64,000 nucleotides of DNA from Halorarum halophilum (GTDB taxonomy: Archaea > Halobacteriota > Halobacteria > Halobacteriales > Haloferacaceae). The stretch spans positions 2,480,001 to 2,544,000 of the forward strand of contig NZ_CP058529.1 of the NCBI RefSeq assembly GCF_013401515.1, read 5' to 3'. Below are positions 35,540 to 43,706 of the stretch, one piece after another; the stretch's first letter is position 1; every line of letters begins with the position of its first letter. The translations under genes were made by a program, and so were the position numbers. The notes under the pieces were generated by a model. The model ran no database searches, had not been told where the DNA came from, and worked only from the letters and a program-made list of their open reading frames with translations.

Positions 35540-36541
35540 ATGAAGCGACTGACCGCGCTGCTGGCTGCCGCGATGCTGGTGACCGCCGGCCTCCCGGCGG
35601 CGGCCGCGGTCGCGGGCCAGCCCTCGGACTCGGGCGTCCAGCCGGGCGCGCAGTTCGCGGGCGCCGTCGGCGTCCAGGGTGCCGAGGTGGAGGGAGAGGT
35701 CGAGGAGCGCGCGCTCGACCGGCGGTTCGCGGCGGCGGACTCGAACGATTCGCGGGCGAGGGTCGTCGCGGCGGAGTCCGAACAAGCGAGCGAACGACTC
35801 GAAGCGCTCCGGGAGCGGCGCTCGGACCTCCGCGAGCGCCACGAGAACGGCAGCGTCTCCGAGTCCGAGTACCGGGCCAGGCTCGCGAACATCGCTGCCG
35901 AGGCGCGGACGCTCGAACGCCGGCTGAACGGGACCGCCGCGGCAGCCCGCTCGCTGCCGCCGGAGGCGGCCCGCGAGCGCGGCGTGAACGCCTCGGCGAT
36001 CGCCGGGCTCCGCGATGAGGCCGACGACCTCGACGACGACGAGGCCGCGGAGGCCGCGCGGGGCGTCGCCGGCAACGGCGTCGGTAACGGGCTCGGCCCG
36101 CCCGAGGACGCCGGCCCGCCCACGGACGGGAACGAAGGGGACGACAACGAACGGAGCAGCGACGACCGCGGGAACGGCGGCGACGGCGGTCCCCCGGACG
36201 ACGCCGGTCCCGACGAGCGACGCGGGGGCGGCGCGAACGACCGCGCGAACGGAAACGGGACGGCCGACGGCAACGCCTCGGACGACGACGCCGGCGCAGA
36301 TCAGGGCGCCGACGACCCCGGCGAGAACGCGAGTCGGCCCGACGACCGCGGGAACGGAGCCGGCGGCGCCGACGCCGAAAACGGTTCGGGCGGCGGCCCC
36401 GGCGAGAACCGGGGGAACAGCGCGGACGACCGGGGTAACGACGAGGGGATAGCTGACGACGACGCGGCCGAGGGCGACGACTCCACCGACGACCCCACCG
36501 CTGACGACGCGACCCTCACCCCCACCCCGACTGAGGGGTGA
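35540..36541 (+). CDS. Secreted low-complexity protein, haloarchaeal (DUF7096-like)
   Basis: A 333-residue protein with a signal peptide (MKRLTALLAAAMLVTAGLPA), a helical domain (about residues 55-170; SEQASERLEALRERRSDLRE and SEYRARLANIAAEARTLERR) and a long C-terminal part made of Gly, Asn, Asp, Glu and Pro repeats such as DDRGNGG and DDRGNGAGG, ending TPTPTEG. The helical part resembles the haloarchaeal DUF7096 family, of unknown function. It follows the membrane-anchored winged-helix gene and precedes the SPFH gene, suggesting an envelope role. Confidence 0.75.
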   Translation: MKRLTALLAAAMLVTAGLPAAAAVAGQPSDSGVQPGAQFAGAVGVQGAEVEGEVEERALDRRFAAADSNDSRARVVAAESEQASERLEALRERRSDLRERHENGSVSESEYRARLANIAAEARTLERRLNGTAAAARSLPPEAARERGVNASAIAGLRDEADDLDDDEAAEAARGVAGNGVGNGLGPPEDAGPPTDGNEGDDNERSSDDRGNGGDGGPPDDAGPDERRGGGANDRANGNGTADGNASDDDAGADQGADDPGENASRPDDRGNGAGGADAENGSGGGPGENRGNSADDRGNDEGIADDDAAEGDDSTDDPTADDATLTPTPTEG

Positions 36542-36583
36542 CCTCGCGAAATCGGTAAGTGCCCCGGCGTGCCAACGTACGGC

Positions 36584-37732
36584 ATGGACCAACCCGGCCG
36601 GGCGTTCTTCCGCGAACTCGGACGGTTGAGCGCCGCCCCCGCGGCCATCACCCGCCCGGACGCCGGCCCGTCCCGCCTGGCGTTCGCGGCCCTCGTCGCG
36701 GTCGTCGCCCTCCTCCTCGGCGTCGTCTCGCCCGTCTACGCCGTCGGATTCCTCCTCGCGGCGCTCGTCCTGGCGACCGCCGTCTCCGCGGTCGAGATCG
36801 TCCAGGCGTACGAGCGCCGTGCGCTCACCGTGTTCGGCGGCTACCGCGGCCTGCTCGACCCGGGGCTCCACATCGTCCCGCCGTTCGTCTCCCGGACGTA
36901 CCGCTTCGACCTCCGGACGATCACGATCGACGTGCCCCGACAGGAGGCGATCACCCGCGACAACTCGCCGGTGACCGCCGACGCGGTCGTGTACGTCCGG
37001 GTCGTCGACGCGAAACGGGCGTTCCTCCAGGTGGACGACTACCGGAACGCGACCGCGCTGCTCGCCCAGACGACCCTCCGTGCCGTGCTCGGCGACATGG
37101 AACTCGACGACACGCTCTCGCGCCGGAGCGAGATCAACGCCCGAATCCGGGAGGGGCTCCAGGGGCCGACCGACGACTGGGGTGTCGAGGTGGAGATGGT
37201 CGAGGTGCGCGAGGTGCTCCCCACGCCGGTCGTCCGCGGCGCGATGGAGGAGCAGACCTCCGCCGAGCGCCGCCGCCGTGCGATGATTCTCGAGGCGCAG
37301 GGCGAACGCCGCGCGGCCGTCGAGTCCGCCGAGGGCGACCGGGTCTCCAACGTCCTCACGGCGCAGGGGGAGAAGCAGGCGTCCGTGCTGGAGGCGCAGG
37401 GCGACGCCGTCGCGACGGTGCTCCGCGCCCGCGCCGCCGAGTCGATGGGCGAGCGCGCCATCGTCGACAAGGGGCTGGACGCGCTCGTCGACGTCGGGCG
37501 GGGCGAGTCCACGACGTTCGTCCTCCCGCAGGAGCTCACCTCGCTCGTCGGTCGCTACGGCCGGCGGCTCTCGGGGAGCGACGTGGCCACGGGCCGGGCG
37601 CTCGAGGGCCGCGACTTCGACGACGAGGAGCGCGAGCTACTGGGACTGGACGACATCGGAAGCATCGTCGGTAACGGCGAGGTGGAGACGACCACCGTCG
37701 TCGAGGGCGACGACGCGTCCCGCGGTCGGTGA
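36584..37732 (+). CDS. SPFH/Band 7 (stomatin/prohibitin-like) membrane protein
   Basis: A 382-residue protein with two N-terminal membrane helices (LAFAALVAVVALLLGVVSPV and FLLAALVLATAVSAVEIV) followed by an SPFH domain: VFGGYRGLLDPGLHIVPPF, then ITIDVPRQEAITRDNSPVTA, then VVRGAMEEQTSAERRRRAMI. A long Ala/Glu-rich coiled coil and an acidic tail complete it. Such proteins form large rings in the membrane and often support membrane proteases or membrane stability. The start at MDQPGRAF is the best ATG. No NfeD partner is adjacent. Confidence 0.9.
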   Translation: MDQPGRAFFRELGRLSAAPAAITRPDAGPSRLAFAALVAVVALLLGVVSPVYAVGFLLAALVLATAVSAVEIVQAYERRALTVFGGYRGLLDPGLHIVPPFVSRTYRFDLRTITIDVPRQEAITRDNSPVTADAVVYVRVVDAKRAFLQVDDYRNATALLAQTTLRAVLGDMELDDTLSRRSEINARIREGLQGPTDDWGVEVEMVEVREVLPTPVVRGAMEEQTSAERRRRAMILEAQGERRAAVESAEGDRVSNVLTAQGEKQASVLEAQGDAVATVLRARAAESMGERAIVDKGLDALVDVGRGESTTFVLPQELTSLVGRYGRRLSGSDVATGRALEGRDFDDEERELLGLDDIGSIVGNGEVETTTVVEGDDASRGR

Positions 37733-37824
37733 GGGCCGGCGTTCGGTAACGTGGCCGTGGACCCCTCACCGGTTCCTCCACATCGACCGCGTCCGGACCC
37801 ATTACTCGCAGTCCACTCGGGCCG

Positions 37825-38088
37825 CTACCCGTAGTGCCGTTCCACGTACTCCACGATGTCGTCGCTCCCGTAGAGCGACTCCTCCCGATCCGTGTCCACG
37901 AGGAATGGGATCTGGTCCTCCCCGCCGAACTCGGTCAGCTCCCGGTGGGTCAGTTCGTTGCGCACGTCGCCGCCCTCGTCGCCCGGCAGTCGGGGGTTGT
38001 GGATGACGTAGGAGACGCCGAGCTCCGTGAGCGCCTCGCGGACCTCCGTGCTGTGCGGACAGCCCTCCGCCTGGTACAGTTCGAGCAT
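37825..38088 (-). CDS. Glutaredoxin-like protein with CPHS motif
   Basis: An 87-residue thioredoxin-fold protein starting MLELYQAEGCPHSTEVREAL. The active site is CPHS, a single-cysteine form near the N-terminus; the cis-Pro region is EDQIPFLVDTD and the C-terminus carries the GST/glutaredoxin pattern ESLYGSDDIVEYVERHYG. With a single cysteine it would act by a monothiol mechanism or in Fe-S handling. It is divergent from nmd3. Haloarchaea lack glutathione (they use gamma-glutamylcysteine), so the physiological thiol partner is unknown. Confidence 0.85.
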   Translation of the reverse strand: MLELYQAEGCPHSTEVREALTELGVSYVIHNPRLPGDEGGDVRNELTHRELTEFGGEDQIPFLVDTDREESLYGSDDIVEYVERHYG

Positions 38089-38186
38089 TCCGCCTCGTCC
38101 GTGGGCGTCCACGTCCGTCAACGTTGTCCGGTATCGGCGCCGGGTCGGGCCGCTTAAACCCCCGACCGGCCTACGTCGGGCAACGA

Positions 38187-39308
38187 ATGAGCGACGCACG
38201 CGGGTCCGAGTTCTGTCCGCGCTGTGGCGACCCCGTCCCCGAGCGGGACGAGCCGCTCCCCGGCGAGCCGCGCGACCGCGACCGGGTGCTCTGTGACGCC
38301 TGCTACTTCGAGGACTTCGAACTCGTCGACGCGCCCGAACGCGTCGAGGTGCTCGTCTGCGCCAGCTGCGGGGCGATCCGCCGCGGGAACCGCTGGATCG
38401 ACGTCGGCGCCCGCGACTACACCGACGTCGCCGTCGAGGAGGTGTCCGAGTCGCTGGGCGTCCACGTGAAGGCGGAGGACGTCCGCTGGGGCGTCGAACC
38501 CGAGCAGGTCGACCCGACGACCATCCGGATGCACTGCACCTTCTCTGGCGTCGTCCGCGGCATCCCGGTCGAGGAGGCGTTCACCGTGCCAGTGCGGATC
38601 TCGCGGGGCACCTGCGAGCGCTGCGGTCGCATCGCCGGCGGATCCTACGCCGCGACGGTGCAGGTCCGCGGGGTCGATCGCGTCCCCGACCCGGCCGAGC
38701 AGCGGGAGGCCGTCGAGATCGCCGAGTCGATGGTGGCGAGCCGGGAGGCCGACGGCGACCGCGAGGCGTTCATCACCGAGATCACCGACCAGCCCGAGGG
38801 GAAGGACGTCAAGCTCTCGACGAACAAGCTCGGGAAGGCCGTTGCGACCCGGATCACCGAGCAGCTAGGGGGCAGCTACTCCGAGGCGCCGACGCTCGTC
38901 ACGGAGGACCGCGACGGCAACGAGGTGTACCGGGTCACCTTCGCGGTCCGCCTCCCGAAGTTCCGCCCCGGCGACGTCATCGACCCCGACGACGGCGACG
39001 GCCCGGTGCTCGTCAGGTCGGTACGGGGGAACCTGAAGGGCGTCCGGCTCCGGACGGGCGAGCGCTACGAGGCGGAGTTCGAGGAGGGCGAGACGCCCGA
39101 CGCCGAGAAGGTCGGCGAGGCGGCCGAGGCCGCGGAGACGACCGTCGTCACCGTCGAGGACGAGAACGCTGTGCAGGTGCTCGACCCGGAGACGTACGAG
39201 GCGGTCACCGTCCCGAACCCCGACTTCTACGGCGGGGACGAGACGGTCCGGTCCCTGAAGACCGACGCGGGACTGTTCGTGCTCCCGGAGGACGAGACGG
39301 AGGAGTGA
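38187..39308 (+). CDS. NMD3-related ribosomal subunit protein
   Basis: A 373-residue archaeal homologue of eukaryotic NMD3, the large-subunit export adaptor. It has the N-terminal zinc fingers (FCPRCGDPVP then CDACYF, and CASCGAIRR then CERCGRI) and the NMD3 core (KDVKLSTNKLGKAVATRITE, RVTFAVRLPKFRPGDVI). In archaea, which have no nucleus, it presumably helps a late step of large-subunit assembly. The start at MSDARGSEFCPRCG places the first zinc finger at its usual position. The C-terminus is acidic. Confidence 0.9.
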   Translation: MSDARGSEFCPRCGDPVPERDEPLPGEPRDRDRVLCDACYFEDFELVDAPERVEVLVCASCGAIRRGNRWIDVGARDYTDVAVEEVSESLGVHVKAEDVRWGVEPEQVDPTTIRMHCTFSGVVRGIPVEEAFTVPVRISRGTCERCGRIAGGSYAATVQVRGVDRVPDPAEQREAVEIAESMVASREADGDREAFITEITDQPEGKDVKLSTNKLGKAVATRITEQLGGSYSEAPTLVTEDRDGNEVYRVTFAVRLPKFRPGDVIDPDDGDGPVLVRSVRGNLKGVRLRTGERYEAEFEEGETPDAEKVGEAAEAAETTVVTVEDENAVQVLDPETYEAVTVPNPDFYGGDETVRSLKTDAGLFVLPEDETEE

Positions 39309-39350
39309 ACGACCGTCCCCGTGGGGGGAACGCGCGGGATCGCTCGTTCG

Positions 39351-39722
39351 CTACCGCTCGAACTCGCCGTCCAGGTCCGTGTCGGGGGCGTACTCGAGGG
39401 GTTCGACCGCTCGGAGGAGGTCGAGCGCGATGGGGAACGCCATGCCGGTTCGAACCTCCCCGCTGTCGGGCGTGTACTCGACGACGGCCGCCTCGTCGAG
39501 CTTCGGCAGGTGGACGTGGTAGAGTCCGGCCCGGACGTTCGTCAGGGACCCCGTTTCGGCGGCTGGTGGGGAGGACTCGCGTCGTTCGCCCGGATCGATC
39601 GCCGCCGCCAGTTCCTCGAGCGTCACGACGGAGTCACCGGTACGTGCCATGTGCCAGCAGATCCGTCGACGCCGGGGGTCGGCTAACGCGCCGAAGAGCG
39701 AATCGGAATCTCGGTCCTCCAT
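39351..39722 (-). CDS. Winged-helix regulator of the DUF7344 type
   Basis: A 123-residue protein: SLFGALADPRRRRICWHMAR is the N-terminal helix pair, LEELAAAIDPGERRESSPPA lies in the middle, and LYHVHLPKLDEAAVVEYTPD is the recognition helix and wing. This is the small haloarchaeal DUF7344-type regulator, a relative of the one at 32.5 kb. It lies 71 bases from the stop of the HTH_10 regulator on the same strand. No target is evident. Confidence 0.82.
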   Translation of the reverse strand: MEDRDSDSLFGALADPRRRRICWHMARTGDSVVTLEELAAAIDPGERRESSPPAAETGSLTNVRAGLYHVHLPKLDEAAVVEYTPDSGEVRTGMAFPIALDLLRAVEPLEYAPDTDLDGEFER

Positions 39723-39793
39723 GGCCGGAACGACGGATTCCCGGCGGTTCGCCTCTCACCCTGAATCGTCAGGCACCTAAGTACGCAGGCGGC

Positions 39794-40429
39794 TCACGTC
39801 AGCGTCGACTCGACCAGCGCGGCGGTCCCCCGCCGGAGCCGTTCCGAGAGCGACTGCGAGGAGATCCCCAGCGACGCCGCGACGTCGGTCTGGCGCGCGG
39901 TCCGCGGGACGTCGTAGTAGCCCGCCTCGTAGGCCGCGAGCAGCGCCTCGCGCTGGGACTCCGTCACCCCCGACTCCCCGACGCTGTCCGCGGCCGACTC
40001 GCGGTAGATCGCCCGCAGTCGGAAGGGGAGGTCGCGCTCCCGGTGGGCACACCGGTAGCGGTCGAGCGTCTCCCGGGTCGGAAAGCGCATTCGGACCGTC
40101 CAGCCCTCGTGCGTACCCTCGGCCTCGAGGAGGACGACGTCGAGGTCGCTCCACACGGGCATCGTCGTGTTCTCGATCGCCTCCACGGTGGCCGTCGCCC
40201 GATACAGCCGTCGCGTGTCCGTCTCGGTCATCTGCTTCGGGTCGGTCACGGTCGGGTCGGCCTCGAGGCCCGCCTCGAACGCCTCGAAGTCGCCACCCTC
40301 CGCCCAGAAGATGAAGTCGCCGCCGCCGCCGTGGATGTACTCCTCCTCGTTCCGGATCACCATCCCGGGCGCTCGCTTCAGGGCGTGCTTTCCGAGGGCC
40401 ATGTCGGTCGAGAACTCCACGATGAGCAT
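39794..40429 (-). CDS. Bacterio-opsin activator-type HTH_10 regulator
   Basis: A 211-residue protein. The C-terminal HTH_10 domain is clear: LTESQREALLAAYEAGYYDV-like GVTESQREALLAAYEAGYYD followed by VPRTARQTDVAASLGISSQS and LSERLRRGTAALV. The N-terminal part is a BAT-type sensor-like domain. Such regulators are numerous in haloarchaea and few have known signals. The ATG at 40429 (MLIVEFSTDMALG) is the family start. The upstream region has an AT-rich TATGTCATGATAATT (40444-40458, plus strand) that can hold the TATA box. Confidence 0.88.
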   Translation of the reverse strand: MLIVEFSTDMALGKHALKRAPGMVIRNEEEYIHGGGGDFIFWAEGGDFEAFEAGLEADPTVTDPKQMTETDTRRLYRATATVEAIENTTMPVWSDLDVVLLEAEGTHEGWTVRMRFPTRETLDRYRCAHRERDLPFRLRAIYRESAADSVGESGVTESQREALLAAYEAGYYDVPRTARQTDVAASLGISSQSLSERLRRGTAALVESTLT

Positions 40430-40580
40430 ACGGCCTGTTGAACGTATGTCATGATAATTGGTGGGGTTCCGATGGGCCTCGGAGAGCACTCAAAGCATAT
40501 ACCGCAGCGCGCGGGCAGGCGACGCTACCGGTACTCACCGTGGAGAAACGACGAAGTGACGGAAATGCTCTCGAACCGAT

Positions 40581-40766
40581 TCAGTCGGCGCTCGCGGGAC
40601 AGGGCGAGTCGGCGGCCACGTCCGACTCGGTCGTCCCCACGCCGAAGCGCTCGCAGAGCGCCGCGAACCGCTCGGGGGTGACCCCGGCGCGCGAGGCGGC
40701 CTGCTCTTTCGTGAGCGTTCCAGCGCCGTACAGCGTCAGCGCCGTCTGGACCGACTGCAGCGTCAT
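40581..40766 (-). CDS. Small helix-turn-helix protein (61 residues)
   Basis: MTLQSVQTALTLYGAGTLTK followed by EQAASRAGVTPERFAALCER is a compact helix-turn-helix protein of a haloarchaeal type (DUF7317-like) with unknown targets. A purine tract GAGGAGGT directly abuts the ATG on the minus strand (40767-40774), so it has no room to work as a normal Shine-Dalgarno site for that start. A TATA-like TTATGTA is at about 40791-40797. It lies in the gap between the helicase and the HTH_10 gene. Confidence 0.72.
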   Translation of the reverse strand: MTLQSVQTALTLYGAGTLTKEQAASRAGVTPERFAALCERFGVGTTESDVAADSPCPASAD

Positions 40767-40869
40767 ACCTCCTCGATTGTGCAAGGCAATACATAATCCT
40801 TCGTGAGATAATATGCCACTAAGGTCGCTGTACGCCCGCGTCGGCTCTGGATATCGATACGAGGGCGCC

Positions 40870-42753
40870 CTACTCGCCCCACACGTCCGAGAGCGGGTGG
40901 CCCGCCATCGGGTCGTCGTCGCCGCCGCTCCCCGCGCTGGAGCCACTCCCGCCCGATCCGGCGGCGCCTCCGGCGGACCCGCTACTCGCGGGCCCGGACG
41001 CGGCGTTCCCGACGGACCGCGACGTCGACCCGCCACGGGATTCACCGCGGCCGCCTCGCCCGCCCCGCCCGCTCGACGGCCCCGGTTCGGCGTCCATGCC
41101 GGCGAGCGCGGCCGCCGGGTCGAACTCCGGCAGGTCGGGTTCGGTCATCCGGTCGACCTGCTCGCGGAACCACGGCGGCGTGTCGTGCTCGGCGCGCTCG
41201 AACAGGTCGAGCAGGCTGGAGTCGGCGAGGTAGGTGGCGCCGTAGTCGTCCGGGGCGCGGACGACGCGGCCGCAGCCCTGGATGACCGTCCGGAGGGCGG
41301 CGCGGTGGTACCACGCCCACTGGCCCTCCTCCAGGCGGCGGGCGACCCGCGAGTCGCCCGTGTTGAGGTACGGCGCCTTGCACAGCACCTGCCACCGGCA
41401 GAGGTCGCCCTTCAGGTCCAGCGCCTCCTCCATCTTCACGGAGACGAACACCTCCGGGTCCGAACTGGCCTTCCACTCCTCCAGTTGCATGTCGCGGTCC
41501 TCGCGCTCGTGGGTCCGAACGCGGGCCCGCACGCCGAACTCGCCGAACTTCTCGGCCAGCTGGCCGGCGATGGCGTAGCTGTGGGCGTGGACGAGCCCCT
41601 TCTCGTCGGGGTGTTTCGCCATCAGGCGGAGGCAGAGCCGGGCGATCTTGGGCACCGTCTCGCTCCGGTGCTCGAACGTCATCTTCCCCTGGGTCGCGTC
41701 GTATAGCGGCCGGTTCTCGACCGGGAACGTGTGCTCGACGTCGACGAGCGCGACGCGGTCCGATTTCAGCCCGACCTGCCGGCAGAACGCGTCCTTGTTG
41801 AGGATGGTCGCCGAGAGCAGACAGAACTTGTTCCCGCGGTCCCAGACGGTGTGTTTCAGGTACTTCTCGGGGTCGAGGGGCTTGATCGCTAGCTCGCCGC
41901 CCTCGCCGTCGGGCTGGTCGACGACCCAGGTCGTCGCCGAGTCGCGGTCGCGGTAGTCCTCGAGGAACCACTTCAGCTCCGAGCGGAGCTCCTGGAGCCG
42001 GTCCCGCCGGGCGGCCTCCTCGGGGGTCAGGTCCCCCTTCGCGAGCAGGTCGTCCTTCGCGCGCTCGCAGACGCCGACGAGCTGGTCGGCGAACCTCGCG
42101 GTGCGCTCGACCGGCCCGACCTCGTGGTTGTCCACGTCGGGCACCGTGATGTCGTCCCAGACGGGCACGGTGCGGGGCTTCAGTTCGATGGTCGCGTACA
42201 TCTCTGCCCACTCGGCGAGCCCGTGGGCCTCGTCGACGACGACCACGTCGCGCTTGCGGAACACCTCGGAGCCGGCGGTCTGCATGAAGTACGCCAGCGT
42301 CATCGCCGCGATGGGGCGGTTGGAGGCGATGGCGCGGTCGGAGTAGTACGGACAGCGGTGCTTCACCGAGCAGTCGTAGCCGCGCTGGCGGGCGCAGGGC
42401 GCCCGGTTGACCGGCGTCGTCTCCTCGTGGGGGAGGATGCAGGTGTAGTTCGATTTCCCGCGGATGACGTTGAGGTCCTCCAGCAGGTCGTCCTCGGCGA
42501 CGTCGTCGAGCTGGGACACCTGCGGCGTCGTGTAGTAGGCGCCGGTCGGCTGCGAGGGGCTGGCCTCCTCGACGGTCCGGGCCGCGCCGGCGACCGAGCG
42601 CGCGAGGAGCGACTTCCCGCTCCCGGTCGGCGCGCGTACCAAGACGACGTCGTTGCCGGCGGCGAAGGCGTCGCGGATGTCCTCCAGGGCGGCCTGCTGG
42701 GCGCCGCGGAAGGAGGGCGCGGGGAACGACGCGAGGATTCGCTCGGGGTCCAC
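40870..42753 (-). CDS. ATP-dependent DNA helicase, XPD/Rad3/DinG-like, with RGG-rich tail
   Basis: A 627-residue superfamily 2 helicase. Walker A is APTGSGKS, the DEAH box is VVVDEAHGL, and motif VI is VIQGCGRVVRAPDDYG. Between the first motifs lie cysteines YTCIL, APCARQRGYDC and HRCPYY, the spacing of the 4Fe-4S domain of XPD/DinG enzymes. It unwinds DNA 5' to 3', probably in repair. The last 75 residues are Gly/Ser-rich, with GRGGRGGRGESRGG, and end DDDPMAGHPLSDVWGE; an RGG tail may add nucleic-acid binding or phase behaviour. Confidence 0.92.
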   Translation of the reverse strand: MDPERILASFPAPSFRGAQQAALEDIRDAFAAGNDVVLVRAPTGSGKSLLARSVAGAARTVEEASPSQPTGAYYTTPQVSQLDDVAEDDLLEDLNVIRGKSNYTCILPHEETTPVNRAPCARQRGYDCSVKHRCPYYSDRAIASNRPIAAMTLAYFMQTAGSEVFRKRDVVVVDEAHGLAEWAEMYATIELKPRTVPVWDDITVPDVDNHEVGPVERTARFADQLVGVCERAKDDLLAKGDLTPEEAARRDRLQELRSELKWFLEDYRDRDSATTWVVDQPDGEGGELAIKPLDPEKYLKHTVWDRGNKFCLLSATILNKDAFCRQVGLKSDRVALVDVEHTFPVENRPLYDATQGKMTFEHRSETVPKIARLCLRLMAKHPDEKGLVHAHSYAIAGQLAEKFGEFGVRARVRTHEREDRDMQLEEWKASSDPEVFVSVKMEEALDLKGDLCRWQVLCKAPYLNTGDSRVARRLEEGQWAWYHRAALRTVIQGCGRVVRAPDDYGATYLADSSLLDLFERAEHDTPPWFREQVDRMTEPDLPEFDPAAALAGMDAEPGPSSGRGGRGGRGESRGGSTSRSVGNAASGPASSGSAGGAAGSGGSGSSAGSGGDDDPMAGHPLSDVWGE

Positions 42754-42913
42754 TTCTGATACTAATGGACCGTCGGCGTCGGTGTAAGGGTGTCGGATGG
42801 ATTCGTCTTCCCGTGGTTTTGTTGACTGACTGTGTTCTTCGTTCGTGTCAGTGCGGATCGTATCCGTTCGCGGATTTTCGGTAGCGCATTCGGGGGAAAC
42901 GTAGTGACGACCG

Positions 42914-43041
42914 CGAAAGCCCCCGCGGCTCTCGACTCGGGCGTCTCGCTGCGCTCCTCAGTCGCTCGCCTCCGGCTCGCTCCTTGCGGTGCTTGCGTCG
43001 TCGTCCTTCGCCGAGAGCCGCGGCCCCTTTCAGTCCCACCC
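42914..43041 (+). repeat. Structured repeat, module 1, copy B1
   Basis: 128 bp from GAAAGCCCCCGCGGCTCTCG to GCGGCCCCTTTCAGTCCCAC. The segment CGCGGCTCTCG pairs perfectly with CGAGAGCCGCG; the pair that is G-U in copy A1 is C-G here, a compensatory difference. The centre CTGCGCTCCTCAGTCGCTC and the box GCGGTGCTTG match copies A1 and A2. Confidence 0.8.
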
Positions 43042-43071
43042 GCCGGAGGTCTGGCCGAGCGGCGTAGTCCT

Positions 43072-43101
43072 GACTACCGGACGTACACGCCGTTGGTAGT
43101 C
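43072..43101 (+). repeat. Structured repeat, module 2 hairpin (copy B)
   Basis: GACTACCGG - loop ACGTACACGCCG - TTGGTAGTC: seven Watson-Crick pairs plus two G-U wobbles, at 31 bases from module 1. The 12-base loop shares CACGCCG with copy A. Confidence 0.75.
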
Positions 43102-43159
43102 CTTCTTGACGTTCGCCTGTCCGACCACGGGAGTGTCGGCTATGGCGAGCGGTAGAGCG

Positions 43160-43300
43160 CGCTCTGGCGGTTGGCGCGCGTGACGCGAGCGCCATCGGGC
43201 GCGAGCAAACGCGCGCGAGGGATGAACGAGCCGGCGCGCCCCTGTGGCGCGCCAAAAGCGAGTGAATCGGCTGGGGAGGCCGGTGGTGTCTCGTCACGCC
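43160..43300 (+). repeat. Structured repeat, module 3 (copy B)
   Basis: Two hairpins: TGGCGC / GCGCCA (43172-43177 and 43189-43194) and GGCGCGCC - CCTGT - GGCGCGCC (43233-43253), separated by CGCGCGCGAGGGATGAACGAG-type sequence. The block ends with ATCGGCTGGGGAGGC. Its closest relative is the inverted copy at 52.17-52.28 kb, with altered but still paired arms. Confidence 0.75.
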
Positions 43301-43410
43301 AAGCAGCAGTGGTCCACGCGATCGAGCAAGAAATTCCGCTCTGACCCGTTTCTCCCTCAACCTCGACGGATTTCGAACCTCCGACTGATACCCGAACCCG
43401 AAAACGGACC

Positions 43411-43629
43411 CTACTCCCCGCCCTCACCCAGCGCCGCGATGTCCCCCGCCGTGACCTCCTCGTCGTCCGGCAACCGGTCGATGCAGTCGTAACAGAGGAA
43501 GTGTTCGGTCCCGTCCGCCAGCTCCAGCGTCAGGCCGTCGGTGCTCCCCGTCTCGAACGACCAGAGGTCGCCGATGCCGCCGCCGACCCGAACCCGCCGG
43601 CCGCAGCCGTCACAGGACCGTTTCGCCAT
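43411..43629 (-). CDS. Small four-cysteine zinc-finger protein (DUF7561-like)
   Basis: A 72-residue protein: MAKRSCDGCGRRVRVGGGIG and, later, HFLCYDCIDRLPDDEEV provide two CxxC pairs that could bind one zinc ion. It matches a haloarchaeal family of small zinc-finger proteins of unknown function (DUF7561-like). It faces the YkgJ-type gene divergently with 77 bases between starts. The acidic C-terminus ends in LGEGGE. Confidence 0.82.
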   Translation of the reverse strand: MAKRSCDGCGRRVRVGGGIGDLWSFETGSTDGLTLELADGTEHFLCYDCIDRLPDDEEVTAGDIAALGEGGE

Positions 43630-43706
43630 ACACTCCCTCGAGCGAGGGGGTACAAAAGCGTCCGGACAAGGTTCTTGCCTCGCGGGACCCGATACTCCCC
43701 GATCAC

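Larger units (their letters stand above)
42754..43410. other. 657-base intergenic gap holding a structured repeat locus
   Basis: The gap separates the helicase start from a small zinc-finger gene, both on the minus strand. From 42914 to about 43300 it consists of modules 1, 2 and 3 of the structured repeat described separately. No gene is seen; the open frames crossing it have compositions resulting from the repeat. Confidence 0.7.
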
